Origin: a virus
Direction: 5' to 3' (one strand)
Virus record (IMG/VR): IMGVR_UViG_3300030060_005313
Coordinates: 1 to 64,000 of that record
DNA length: 64,000 nt
How positions within the stretch are numbered: position 1 is the stretch's first letter; each line of letters opens with the position of its first letter. Below, piece after piece: positions 42,246 through 50,426 of the stretch. The notes beneath the pieces are model-generated. The model was not told the origin of the DNA and did not search any database. It saw only the letters and a list, made by a program, of their open reading frames with translations. Made by a program: the position numbers and the translations under genes.

Positions 42246-42483
42246 CCAATTACAAGAATTATTAACAATCACTATGGAAGAGTGTGGTGAATTAATTCAG
42301 GCTTGTAGTAAAGCCATACGATGCGATGATTATCATATGAATAAAAAGCTGATTGAAGAGGTTGGTGATGTCATGTGTATGATTGAATTGTTACAACAAT
42401 ATGATTTGGTCTCTTATCAGGAAATAGATGAGAGAGTAATAGAGAAAAGAAAGAAACTAGAGAAATGGAGTAATTTAATATGA
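42238..42483 (+). CDS. MazG-like nucleotide pyrophosphohydrolase
   Basis: 81 residues from ATG 42238, overlapping the upstream stop. MEECGELIQACSKAI and LIEEVGDVMCMIE carry the E-x2-E and E-x2-D metal-binding pairs of the MazG fold. Phage MazG proteins hydrolyse NTPs or dNTPs; here it lies beside dUTPase, supporting nucleotide sanitation. Confidence 0.85.
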   Translation: MDNQLQELLTITMEECGELIQACSKAIRCDDYHMNKKLIEEVGDVMCMIELLQQYDLVSYQEIDERVIEKRKKLEKWSNLI

Positions 42484-43421
42484 ACATAGGTTATGCCTGT
42501 ATTAATATGCAATTGTCATACCCACAAAAGTATGGTGGTAAAGAGAAAGGTGTAAAACCAATCACCACAGGTCGTAGTATGATTAAAAGAACTTTTGAGT
42601 CTAAAGGTTTAGATTATGCTAGTGAACTTGCATTAGCTAATGCTATGGATTTGGACAGAATCATTGATTGGAATATACTTAACGGTTACAATTTTTTCCG
42701 TATCACATCAGGTCTTGCACCTTGGAAATCGGAATACGAATGGGACGACTTAAAAGATATATCTACAATCAGAACTTACCTACGTTCTGCGGGTATTAAA
42801 TGCGATACTCATAATGTTAGGATTACATCTCATCCTGGTCCTTTCAATGTATTGACATCCCCACACGAACACGTTGTAGAAAATTGTGTTGGTGATTTAA
42901 CTGATCATGGAGATACTTTTGATATGATGAATTTAAGTCGCACACCCTACAACAAAATTAATATTCACATTGGTGGTGCATATGGAGACAAACCAAAATC
43001 AATGGAAAGATTCTGTAAGAACTTTGAAAGGTTACCAGAATCAGTTCAGAGTAGATTGACAGTTGAGAATGATGACAAAGCATCAATGTATTCAGTAAAG
43101 GAGTTATATGATGGAGTATATAAACGTATCGGTATTCCTATTGTTTTCGATTATCATCACCACAAGTTTTGCACAGGTGGATTATCAGAAAGAGAAGCTT
43201 TGGAATTGGCTTGTTCTACTTGGCCCAAAGGTATTACACCAGTTGTCCACTATAGCGAAAGTCGCAGTAAGGAACGACTTGACGAATCAATTAGACCCCA
43301 AGCACATTCTGATTATGTTTACGAGTATATTGATACTTATGATAATGATGTTGATATTATGATTGAAGCAAAACACAAAGAGCTAGCTGTACAGAGATAC
43401 AAAGAGTTACATATAAACTAA
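42480..43421 (+). CDS. uvdE: UV-damage endonuclease, UvdE family
   Basis: 313 residues, TIM-barrel layout. IGYACINMQL at the start, NILNGYNFFRITSG, and VENDDKASMYSVKELY, VFDYHHHKF carry the metal ligands of UvdE. It would nick DNA 5' of UV photoproducts, useful in sunlit water. It overlaps MazG by 4 bases. Confidence 0.92.
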   Translation: MNIGYACINMQLSYPQKYGGKEKGVKPITTGRSMIKRTFESKGLDYASELALANAMDLDRIIDWNILNGYNFFRITSGLAPWKSEYEWDDLKDISTIRTYLRSAGIKCDTHNVRITSHPGPFNVLTSPHEHVVENCVGDLTDHGDTFDMMNLSRTPYNKINIHIGGAYGDKPKSMERFCKNFERLPESVQSRLTVENDDKASMYSVKELYDGVYKRIGIPIVFDYHHHKFCTGGLSEREALELACSTWPKGITPVVHYSESRSKERLDESIRPQAHSDYVYEYIDTYDNDVDIMIEAKHKELAVQRYKELHIN

Positions 43422-43438
43422 TAATTTTTTAGTTTCTT

Positions 43439-43456
43439 CATATTTATAATTGTATA
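43439..43456 (+). promoter_or_regulatory. TATTTATA late-promoter-like motif
   Basis: CATATTTATAATTGTATAG with TATTTATA at 43441-43448. If it is a promoter, an ATG at 43450 cannot be the start and the GTG at 43474 is used. It stands before the putative internal head protein genes. Confidence 0.5.
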
Positions 43457-43473
43457 GATTTATGGAGATTACT

Positions 43474-44712
43474 GTGACCAAAAATGAATTTAGAAATTTA
43501 GTTGTATCTGAACTTAAAGATTATTTAGAAGCTAAAATGAGTTCAGAAGAAGCTAAAGTCCTACAGTTTCTAATCAAACACGGTGCCAACCCAAAAGAAG
43601 CAGAAAAAGATGTTAAGAAACATTTTAAAAATGCTAAAAGAATTTGGAGAGGTTCTACTCCTGCAAAACTTGCAAATAAAATTTCCTTTCTAGCAGCAAA
43701 CGAATCCATTACAGAATCCCATCACGATAAAAAAGAAGGTAAGATGGCTAAGTACGATGCAAAAGAAATAGCCGAAGATTCTATTGCTGTTTTTAAAATG
43801 ATAGATAAAGATATGGATTTACCTGAATGGTTAGAAGCTAAGATTACAAAGTCAGCAGACTATATGAATTCAGTAAAAGATTATCTAACTCACCATATGA
43901 AAAGTGATGATAGTGATAATGAGAATCAGTCTCAAAACGAAGATATGAAAAATACTTCTAATATGATGAAGTCTGTTCGTAAAGGACCCAAAGTCGGACC
44001 TTGGGATATCATTGTAAGTAAAAATAATAAGATAGTAAAAAGAGTACTTGTAAAAAATCTAAAAGAGATACCAGCAGAAATGTCTGATTTGAGAGACAAG
44101 TATCCAAACCATGTTATCGGTATAGAATCTAAAGCAGGTAAGATAGTTTACAGAGAAGGAACTTGTGGTTATGGAGTAGATGGTAAGTTAGGAGAAGAAC
44201 CAGCAGGTCCTCATCTACTTAATAAAAGAAGATTACTAAAGTCTAAGAAGAAAAAATTTGATTTAGATGAAGCTTGTCAAAAAGGATATATGACACATCC
44301 TACTCGTAAAACTAAAATTATGTTTGGTAAACGATATAGGAATTGTGTTAAGAAAGAAGGGGCTGATACCACAGTTACTTTAGAACAAGCAGAACAAATT
44401 GCAGATAATATTTGTGTAAATTGTGGTGACTTTACAAATGAAAATTTAAGGAAGTGGTTCAAACAGAAATGGGTGAACATCGGAAAGAAAAAGAAGGGTG
44501 GTGGACATCCTCCTTGTGGTACAAGTGGTAAGAAGAGAGGGTATGCTAAATGTGTTCCAGCTTCTAAAGCTGCTAGTATGACAAAGAAACAAAAGGCAAG
44601 TGCTACTCGTAGAAAGAGAGCAGCTCAAAATAAGAAAGGTAGAGGTGGTACATCATCACTCAAAGGTGGTGGTAAGAAACCAATATACGTTTCTACTAAG
44701 CCTAAGAAATGA
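43474..44712 (+). CDS. Modular internal-head-like protein
   Basis: 412 residues from GTG 43474 (GGAG 6 bases upstream). Separate blocks are visible: residues 114-138 (LPEWLEAKITKSADYMNSV), 168-229, a Cys block at 267-295 (DEACQKGYMTHPTRKT, then FGKRYRNCVKK), and a strongly basic C-terminus (312-412) with CVNCGDF, HPPCGTSGKKRGYAKCVP and RRKRAAQNKKGR. I recall several of these as recurring modules in virion proteins of large marine phages. Possible prohead-protease sites: SITE/S (78-81), DLDE/A (263-266). Probably packaged with DNA. Confidence 0.7.
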   Translation: MTKNEFRNLVVSELKDYLEAKMSSEEAKVLQFLIKHGANPKEAEKDVKKHFKNAKRIWRGSTPAKLANKISFLAANESITESHHDKKEGKMAKYDAKEIAEDSIAVFKMIDKDMDLPEWLEAKITKSADYMNSVKDYLTHHMKSDDSDNENQSQNEDMKNTSNMMKSVRKGPKVGPWDIIVSKNNKIVKRVLVKNLKEIPAEMSDLRDKYPNHVIGIESKAGKIVYREGTCGYGVDGKLGEEPAGPHLLNKRRLLKSKKKKFDLDEACQKGYMTHPTRKTKIMFGKRYRNCVKKEGADTTVTLEQAEQIADNICVNCGDFTNENLRKWFKQKWVNIGKKKKGGGHPPCGTSGKKRGYAKCVPASKAASMTKKQKASATRRKRAAQNKKGRGGTSSLKGGGKKPIYVSTKPKK

Positions 44713-44713
44713 T

Positions 44714-45148
44714 ATGATTAAACTACAAGACTTATTAGAACAAAAATACAAAGAGTGTCCACCAGCAACACAAGATGTAAAGTTGAATACTCAGAATAGA
44801 GATATCACAACTAGAGACTTTAACTATGGTCCTCAAGATGTAGATAATCCAGGTGACTATTGGGAGAAAGTTGCTAAGAGGTGGAATACTGAAGTAGAGA
44901 ACGTTAACAAATCTTTATGTGGTAATTGTGTTGCATTTGATATTTCACCAAGAATGTTAGAGTGTATGCCAGGTGAAGTGTCAGATGATTCAGGTCATTT
45001 AGGATACTGTTGGATGCATCATTTCAAATGTCACTCTAAACGTAGTTGTCATACTTGGGCTAAAGGTGGTCCTATAAAAGATGATAGGGTTTCTTACATT
45101 TGGGGTAAGAAGGCCTTTGGTGGAAAAGATGCCAAAGAAGTGGAGTAA
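44714..45148 (+). CDS. Cys-rich protein with capsid-targeting-like N-terminus
   Basis: 144 residues from ATG 44714, one base after the upstream stop. It begins MIKLQDLLEQKYKE, one of four similar N-termini in this cluster. The body has seven cysteines (SLCGNCVAFDISPRMLECMP, GYCWMHHFKCHSKRSC), a block I recall from T4-like marine phages. Likely a metal-binding virion or core protein. Confidence 0.7.
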   Translation: MIKLQDLLEQKYKECPPATQDVKLNTQNRDITTRDFNYGPQDVDNPGDYWEKVAKRWNTEVENVNKSLCGNCVAFDISPRMLECMPGEVSDDSGHLGYCWMHHFKCHSKRSCHTWAKGGPIKDDRVSYIWGKKAFGGKDAKEVE

Positions 45149-46745
45149 AAAATACAAACGAAGTATTGATTGTAATAACCCAAAAGGATTTAGTCAAAAG
45201 GCACATTGTGCTGGAAGAAAGAAGAAGGAGAACGTAATGAGTTCAAAGTTAGAAGAGCTAGTAGGTAAACCAATTACAGAAGAACAATTTGATGAAGCCG
45301 CAGGTAAGAAAGATGCGTGCTACCACAAAGTCAAAGCTCGTTACGATGTATGGCCATCAGCTTACGCGAGTGGAGCACTTGTCAAGTGTCGTAAGGTAGG
45401 TGCTAAGAATTGGGGTAATAAATCCAAAAAAGAAGGTGTCAATGAACAGAGTTGGCATAAAGATTTCAAAGGATATAGTGATAAAGAACTAAAAGTTATT
45501 TCTAAATTTATTATGTTGAGTGATAAAGGTATTGATGGTGTTATCAAAATGTCTAAGAAAAAAGCTTTTAAACCTATGATAAAAAAAATGGCACAAAAAG
45601 GATTACATGAAAATGTGAATGAAGTTGATGCCGCTACTCAAAAGAAGATAGATAAACTTAGAGCAGATAAGAAAAGGCAAATTGATCTTCAAAAGAGAGT
45701 AAAAGATTTTCAAATGAGGGCTACAGTAGGTAAAAAAATTGACAGTCTTAATAGACAAATTCGTAAACTTCGTGGAGAAGGCTTAGATGATTTAAAAGCA
45801 TTACCAAAAGACCTAAAGAAAAGTATTAAAAAAAGTAGGGAAGAAAATGTAAATGAAGCCAGAGATCCTATTATAGATAAAATGGACAGAAAAACAAAAA
45901 TTACTTTTTCTAAAAGTTTGAGTCCAAGACTAAATCACTTAAAAGGTAAGACTCTTACAGTTGTCAAAAAAGGTATTAATCTTTTTAACGTATTGCCTGA
46001 TGGTGCTAAGTATAATCCAGCAAATGTCAGAACGATAGAAGCACCAGTGCTTTTGAGAATGATGAAGAATAGAGCTATAACAAAAATTATCGATGGTAAA
46101 GGTAAGGTTCTTCACAACGTAAGAGAGGGAGTATTAAAAGAGAATCCAGCTGCAATAGCCGCTGCTCAGAGAATGGTTGTACAGAATAAATCAGGTAATA
46201 AGATATCTGTAAATACTGCACGTCAATCTTCATATGCACAAAAAGATCCTTCGACACATAAGAAAGCTAAAAGTTTGTTTCAGAGAATTAAAGATAAATT
46301 TAAAAAGAAAGAATCCGTAGATGAAGCCAGAGGAACTTGTTGGGTAGGATACCAACAAAAAGGTATGAAGGAAAAGAATGGTAGAATGGTGCCTAATTGT
46401 GTAAAAGAAATAATCGAAATATTCTATGAAGAAAATGGAGAGGGACACGGATACACATTTGAACATATAAAAGAAAATAATTTAAATGAAGCCGAATACC
46501 AAGGTAGAAAAGTGAAGTTAGGGAAGATAATGCAAGGTGATGTAAAGAAGTTCAAAGTATATGTTAAGAATCCAAAAGGTAATGTAGTTAAGGTTAACTT
46601 TGGACAAGGTGGTGATGCTAAAGGTGGAACAATGAGAATCAGAAAATCCAATCCTAAGGCAAGAGCTAATTTTAGAGCGAGACATAATTGTGATAACCCA
46701 GGGCCAAGACATAAGGCCAGATATTGGAGTTGCAGAAAATGGTAA
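45129..46745 (+). CDS. Modular polyprotein-like internal head protein with repeated VNE/A sites
   Basis: 538 basic residues from ATG 45129. Successive modules are separated by short linkers ending in a V/L-N/D-E motif: E106, E165, E243, E399 and E454. Modules include SIDCNNPKGFSQKAHCAGR (12-30), DACYHKVKARYDVWPSAYA (62-80), a coiled coil (168-235), GTCWVGYQQKGMKEKNGRM (402-420) and a C-terminal HNCDNPGPRHKARYWSC. The L/I/V-x-E/A pattern resembles T4 gp21 prohead-protease sites, so it may be cut into several small basic DNA-associated proteins. The cleavage is inference. Confidence 0.7.
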   Translation: MPKKWSKKYKRSIDCNNPKGFSQKAHCAGRKKKENVMSSKLEELVGKPITEEQFDEAAGKKDACYHKVKARYDVWPSAYASGALVKCRKVGAKNWGNKSKKEGVNEQSWHKDFKGYSDKELKVISKFIMLSDKGIDGVIKMSKKKAFKPMIKKMAQKGLHENVNEVDAATQKKIDKLRADKKRQIDLQKRVKDFQMRATVGKKIDSLNRQIRKLRGEGLDDLKALPKDLKKSIKKSREENVNEARDPIIDKMDRKTKITFSKSLSPRLNHLKGKTLTVVKKGINLFNVLPDGAKYNPANVRTIEAPVLLRMMKNRAITKIIDGKGKVLHNVREGVLKENPAAIAAAQRMVVQNKSGNKISVNTARQSSYAQKDPSTHKKAKSLFQRIKDKFKKKESVDEARGTCWVGYQQKGMKEKNGRMVPNCVKEIIEIFYEENGEGHGYTFEHIKENNLNEAEYQGRKVKLGKIMQGDVKKFKVYVKNPKGNVVKVNFGQGGDAKGGTMRIRKSNPKARANFRARHNCDNPGPRHKARYWSCRKW

Positions 46746-46969
46746 ATGAAAAAGATAATGCGTATCCAAATATAAGTAGACATTCTAGTTTTTTAATAGA
46801 TGATATGTTAGATGATTCTGCTCAACTCTATGATAAGTATGAAGTAGCAAAGTTAATAAAATCGTTAGTAAGAGATGGAATGGATAAGAATTATTTAATT
46901 AAACTGTACAGAAAAAATCCTATGAAATTTTCAGATGAATTAGAAGATATAAAGAAGTCCTCACGATGA
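46739..46969 (+). CDS. Small helical protein of the head-protein cluster
   Basis: 76 residues from ATG 46739, overlapping the upstream stop; GGAG lies 9 bases before. Helical with LIDDMLDDSAQLYDKYEVAK. It overlaps the next MIKL gene by 4 bases. Unknown. Confidence 0.6.
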   Translation: MVNEKDNAYPNISRHSSFLIDDMLDDSAQLYDKYEVAKLIKSLVRDGMDKNYLIKLYRKNPMKFSDELEDIKKSSR

Positions 46970-47439
46970 TTAAACTAAAAAAACTACTAACAGAAGCACC
47001 TCAAATTAAGAAGGTAAAGAATGTTTCCGTACAATACTTTGGTGCAGAATATGCTGGTGAGATGGCTTTCTCAGGATACTTTAGAAAAGCATGGTTGTAT
47101 GAAAAAGATAATGGTGAATGGTTTGCTATAGTGATTACCAAAAATAAGAATAGGTATCAGATTGAATTAGGTAAACACAAAAATAAATTAAGTGCAGATA
47201 AGGCAGCAGAAAAAATCATTAAAAGAAATCTTAATAAATTTGAATCTGTAAATGAAAAGATGAATCCACGAAGATACTCTGAGATAAAAGGTCAGGCTAG
47301 GTATCTTGCTATGGAAATGAAATCTTTAAACAAAGCTATCAGAACTCAAGATGAAGATTTAATTGTAGATAGTATAGATTACATATTAGGTAAAGCAAAA
47401 ATGATGAAAGAAATCTTAGGGGATAAGAGATATGATTAA
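46966..47439 (+). CDS. Protein with capsid-targeting-like N-terminus (MIKLKKLLTE)
   Basis: 157 residues. MIKLKKLLTEA at the start fits a T4-type capsid-targeting peptide, with a possible cut after LTE. The middle is a beta-rich Lys module, then ESVNEK at about 93-98 as a second candidate site, then a helical C-terminal domain. It overlaps both neighbours. Confidence 0.7.
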   Translation: MIKLKKLLTEAPQIKKVKNVSVQYFGAEYAGEMAFSGYFRKAWLYEKDNGEWFAIVITKNKNRYQIELGKHKNKLSADKAAEKIIKRNLNKFESVNEKMNPRRYSEIKGQARYLAMEMKSLNKAIRTQDEDLIVDSIDYILGKAKMMKEILGDKRYD

Positions 47440-47866
47440 ACTAAAAGAATTACTAAAAGAAAGTTTCTATGTTGCATTAGTATCAAAACCACGTACAGGA
47501 AACTTTAACAAACCGGTTGGAAATTTTAAACTAATGTCTAAGGGTAGAGCTGCTGGTTTAGCTGCTCAGTCTGCTGAGAAAATATTAAAATCTGAAATAG
47601 GTAGAAACTTATCTAGAGAAGCTGCGGAGAATGCAAAGGTAGTTGCAACATATGATGAGAAAGGTGTTCATCACGGAAGAATCAATATGGGCCCAAGAAG
47701 ATTTGTGAGTGCAATTGCAGCCGAAGTAGATATAGAAGAAAGAAAATTCGGTATGAACATATCCAATAAATCTATACAGGTTACTAAAAATATGGATATG
47801 GTAATTGGAAAGACACAAAAAGATGTTGAGAAAATGTTAAAAAACAAATATAAAGTTAAAGTATGA
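47432..47866 (+). CDS. Protein with capsid-targeting-like N-terminus (MIKLKELLKE)
   Basis: 144 residues, basic. After MIKLKELLKES the body contains AAGLAAQSAEKILKSE and RINMGPRRFVSAIAAE. No family recognised beyond the shared leader. It overlaps both neighbours by 4-8 bases. Confidence 0.7.
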   Translation: MIKLKELLKESFYVALVSKPRTGNFNKPVGNFKLMSKGRAAGLAAQSAEKILKSEIGRNLSREAAENAKVVATYDEKGVHHGRINMGPRRFVSAIAAEVDIEERKFGMNISNKSIQVTKNMDMVIGKTQKDVEKMLKNKYKVKV

Positions 47867-48237
47867 TTAAACTAAAAGATTTACTATTAGAAAAGAAATT
47901 AACTGATAAGGATATCAATGTTGGTGACGCATATCATAGAAAGACGCATGTTGGTTATGTGGTTAGTTTTGTATATGGTAAAAATAGTTATGGTAGTTGG
48001 ACAACAATAGAATATCAATTTAAACCACAATACGGAAAACCAGGATTTATGGGAGTAGGATTTGGATCTGCTACAGGAGTTAATGGTTATGGTAAATGGC
48101 CAAAGGTTAAAGTTACTTCTAAAATGAAAAAGGAAATGATTAAGACTTTACAAGATAAGAATTCAGAAGAAGTGGATGTATTAATACGAAATGATTTACG
48201 ATTATCCAATGTATTGAGTTGGGTTAAGAGATTATGA
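47863..48237 (+). CDS. Protein with capsid-targeting-like N-terminus (MIKLKDLLLE)
   Basis: 124 residues. After MIKLKDLLLEK there is a beta-rich domain (VGDAYHRKTHVGYVVSF, YQFKPQYGKPGFMGVG). Basic. ATGA overlap with the gene before. Role unknown apart from the leader. Confidence 0.7.
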   Translation: MIKLKDLLLEKKLTDKDINVGDAYHRKTHVGYVVSFVYGKNSYGSWTTIEYQFKPQYGKPGFMGVGFGSATGVNGYGKWPKVKVTSKMKKEMIKTLQDKNSEEVDVLIRNDLRLSNVLSWVKRL

Positions 48238-48256
48238 TAAAAACACAACATAGATA

Positions 48257-48496
48257 GTGGACACAAAAATAAAGGATAAGTTAATATCCCTCAAAAGTAA
48301 AGGACCTGTAAAAGGTTTACCGGAAGATGTAGCTAAAGCCGTAGATACATTTATAAAACAAGCAATCATAGTTGGAGAGTATGAATTAGATTACCTACCA
48401 CATCAGTATGTAGAAAATCTTTTAAAAACATTATCGAAATATCCTGAGTATAATGTTTTGACGCTTCAACTAATAAACATATTAAATAGAGATTAA
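48257..48496 (+). CDS. Small helical hypothetical protein
   Basis: 79 residues from GTG 48257; no clear ribosome site. All helical (KGLPEDVAKAVDTFIKQAII, then YVENLLKTLSKYP). Six codons of an MIK start (48234) stop before it, so it may be a former member of the MIKL series. Confidence 0.55.
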   Translation: MDTKIKDKLISLKSKGPVKGLPEDVAKAVDTFIKQAIIVGEYELDYLPHQYVENLLKTLSKYPEYNVLTLQLINILNRD

Positions 48497-48500
48497 ACCA

Positions 48501-48553
48501 TAGTATATATTATATTTATAGTTAAAGGTAGAACCTCAGTTTTTAACTATAAA
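48501..48553 (+). promoter_or_regulatory. TATTTATA motif inside a 12 bp inverted repeat, PhoH leader
   Basis: TATTTATA at 48513-48520. TTTATAGTTAAA (48515-48526) is a perfect inverted repeat of TTTAACTATAAA (48542-48553). The repeat spans the presumed start of transcription and could act as an operator or as a 5' mRNA hairpin of phoH. Confidence 0.5.
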
Positions 48554-48570
48554 CATAAGGAGATATCACT

Positions 48571-49401
48571 ATGGATAAATCCAAGGTAAAGACGGTTACA
48601 CAAATCAAGTCTAATCAACCCTGTGAAAACAAACGACAAGCTCTGTCACAAATTAAAAGAATAGATTGGAGGTCATTAGAGTTTAGAACACCTAATCAGA
48701 AAGGTTTCTATCATACTATTAGTAGAAATGATGTTACTTTTTCAGTAGGCCCAGCGGGTTGTGGTAAGACATTTTTAGCTACACATTATGCGTTGAAAAA
48801 TCTTGCAAAAGGTAAGTATGATAAGATGGTAATTACTAAACCGCTTGTAGAAGTGGATGGTGAAAAGATGGGATATTTACCTGGTGATATAGATGAAAAA
48901 ACCGCACCATACATGATGTCATTATATTATAATATGGAACAGATTATTGGAAAGCAAAGATTGGAAGTTCTGAAGAAAGCTGGTGTAGTACAGGTTATAC
49001 CACTAGCTTATATGAGAGGTTTAACATTGACTGATAGTATAGTAGTCTTAGATGAGGCACAGAATGCAACACCTGCACAAATAAAAACTTTCATAACCCG
49101 TATAGGTAGTGGGAGTAAATATATAGTTTGTGGGGATTTAATGCAATCGGATATTAGAAAAGAAAATGGTTTAGAAGATTCAATTAAGAGATTTACGGGA
49201 ATTAGAAGAGTTGGATTCAGTCAGTTTGATTTAGAAGATGTTGTTAGGCATCCTATAGTTGCAGAGCTATTGGAAAGATATCAAGATGATTATGAGTTAG
49301 GTTCATTATCTGCAGAAGAAACTCTTTCTATGTGGATACAGAAACAAACATTTGATGAACCACAGATTAATAATAGATACTTTTACAAAATAAGGAATTA
49401 A
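48571..49401 (+). CDS. phoH: PhoH-like ATPase
   Basis: 276 residues. Walker A GPAGCGKT at 60-67, a YMRGLTL block, and Walker B IVVLDEAQNATPAQIKTF, then GDLMQSD. PhoH is one of the commonest genes of marine phages; it is an ATPase linked to RNA metabolism, with an unclear role in infection. AAGGAG precedes the ATG. Confidence 0.95.
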   Translation: MDKSKVKTVTQIKSNQPCENKRQALSQIKRIDWRSLEFRTPNQKGFYHTISRNDVTFSVGPAGCGKTFLATHYALKNLAKGKYDKMVITKPLVEVDGEKMGYLPGDIDEKTAPYMMSLYYNMEQIIGKQRLEVLKKAGVVQVIPLAYMRGLTLTDSIVVLDEAQNATPAQIKTFITRIGSGSKYIVCGDLMQSDIRKENGLEDSIKRFTGIRRVGFSQFDLEDVVRHPIVAELLERYQDDYELGSLSAEETLSMWIQKQTFDEPQINNRYFYKIRN

Positions 49402-49402
49402 T

Positions 49403-49624
49403 ATGAAAGTTATGTACGCAAAAAGAGTTCCACCTGGTGATAGGTGGAAGATAGAAAATGACGTATACGATTCACTAACAGAATGTTTGAATCAAATATT
49501 CTTAACTGAAGGTGTTACAACGTTTGAAGTTGATGCTGGTAAGGGAGAGATATTTATTGATGATGGTAAAGAAGCTCCTAAGCCACCACCTAAGACTTGG
49601 GATCTATACGGAGAAAAAGAATGA
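49403..49624 (+). CDS. Small acidic hypothetical protein
   Basis: 73 residues with a Pro-rich end (GKEAPKPPPKTWDLYGEKE). Directly after phoH and coupled by ATGA to the next gene. Unknown. Confidence 0.6.
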   Translation: MKVMYAKRVPPGDRWKIENDVYDSLTECLNQIFLTEGVTTFEVDAGKGEIFIDDGKEAPKPPPKTWDLYGEKE

Positions 49625-49860
49625 AAGATAACGTAGTATACAATAATGCAGATAATATGGTAATGGTTAAAACAAATGGTGACGAGATTAATGTAATATG
49701 TAATACTGAGAAACAGATAGATCAAGTAGTAAAAAAATTATCTACTGATACCTGTTTATTATCTGGCTATGAAGAATGGGATAAAGGAAAGGATAAAAAA
49801 TGGATTTTAAAATTTTTGGTATGTGATCCAGAGTATGAATTGATACCTGAACTAAATTAA
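49621..49860 (+). CDS. Small hypothetical protein
   Basis: 79 residues from ATG 49621 (ATGA overlap). Strand-rich start NVVYNNADNMVMVKTNGDEI, acidic. Unknown. Confidence 0.6.
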   Translation: MKDNVVYNNADNMVMVKTNGDEINVICNTEKQIDQVVKKLSTDTCLLSGYEEWDKGKDKKWILKFLVCDPEYELIPELN

Positions 49861-49873
49861 TTTTTTATCGAAC

Positions 49874-49893
49874 TGATATTTATAATTGTAATA
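49874..49893 (+). promoter_or_regulatory. TATTTATA late-promoter-like motif
   Basis: GATATTTATAATTGTAATAATG with TATTTATA at 49877-49884; ATAATTGTA is shared with 43439. The next gene then starts at 49918 and not at 49894. Confidence 0.48.
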
Positions 49894-49917
49894 ATGTTTC
49901 AAACAAGGAGACTAAAA

Positions 49918-50133
49918 ATGAAAAACGTACTTAAATTAATATTGTCATTAGTAATTATGTTTGGTGCTGTTCCAACAGTTCAAGCTGTTCCAGCTCAAGC
50001 ATGTGAGATGACTTGTGAAATGGCATGTGCTGATGAAGATATTAAAAAGAAGAAAAAGAAAAAGAAGAAAATCGGTGGTAAAGGAAAGAAGAAGAAGAAA
50101 GGATTCTTTTCAAAAGTATTCGGGAGTAAATAA
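49918..50133 (+). CDS. Secreted protein with Cys cluster and poly-Lys tail
   Basis: 71 residues from ATG 49918 (AAGGAG 7 bases upstream). A signal peptide (LILSLVIMFGAVPTVQA) precedes CEMTCEMAC, then a tail of which about 25 of 30 residues are Lys or Gly, and an end GFFSKVFGSK. The mature peptide would be small, cationic and Cys-linked, in the periplasm or outside. A membrane-active or DNA-binding role is possible. Confidence 0.6.
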   Translation: MKNVLKLILSLVIMFGAVPTVQAVPAQACEMTCEMACADEDIKKKKKKKKKIGGKGKKKKKGFFSKVFGSK

Positions 50134-50426
50134 TGAATAATCCATTAACTAAACTATACAGTTGGCAAGTAAATAGTGGACAGTTAGATGGATGGACATC
50201 TTATCATTTGGCGGCTGGATTATTTATAGCCAAAGTCGCCCAATGGTTAGGTGCTTCTGATTTATGGGCAGTTCTTTGGGTTCTAATAATAGGTGTTGCT
50301 TGGGAAATATTTGAGGTATACATCGAAGGTATGGAAGAAACATATGGTACACGAAAGAAGTGGGCTTGGAATACAGCGGCCGATATTATCGTAGAAGTTG
50401 GTGCAGCTTGGTGGATGGTACTATAA
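50133..50426 (+). CDS. Membrane protein with a GVAWEIFE motif
   Basis: 97 residues, three hydrophobic segments with many Trp. IIGVAWEIFEVYIEGMEE resembles the helix motif of VanZ/DUF2238-like small membrane proteins. One base shared with the gene before and TAATG with the Cys peptide after. Unknown role. Confidence 0.6.
   Translation: MNNPLTKLYSWQVNSGQLDGWTSYHLAAGLFIAKVAQWLGASDLWAVLWVLIIGVAWEIFEVYIEGMEETYGTRKKWAWNTAADIIVEVGAAWWMVL

Noticed and set aside
44600-44713. Extended N-terminus of the Cys-rich protein at 44714
   Set aside because: It would overlap the previous gene by over 100 bases, and ATG 44714 starts exactly at the conserved MIKL leader.
45081-45128. Upstream start of the polyprotein-like gene
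   Set aside because: ATG 45129 begins the known PKKWSKKYKRSIDC block; the upstream part is a shadow of the preceding gene.
48234-48257. Very short MIKTQH frame
   Set aside because: It resembles the MIKL starts but stops after seven codons; likely a remnant.
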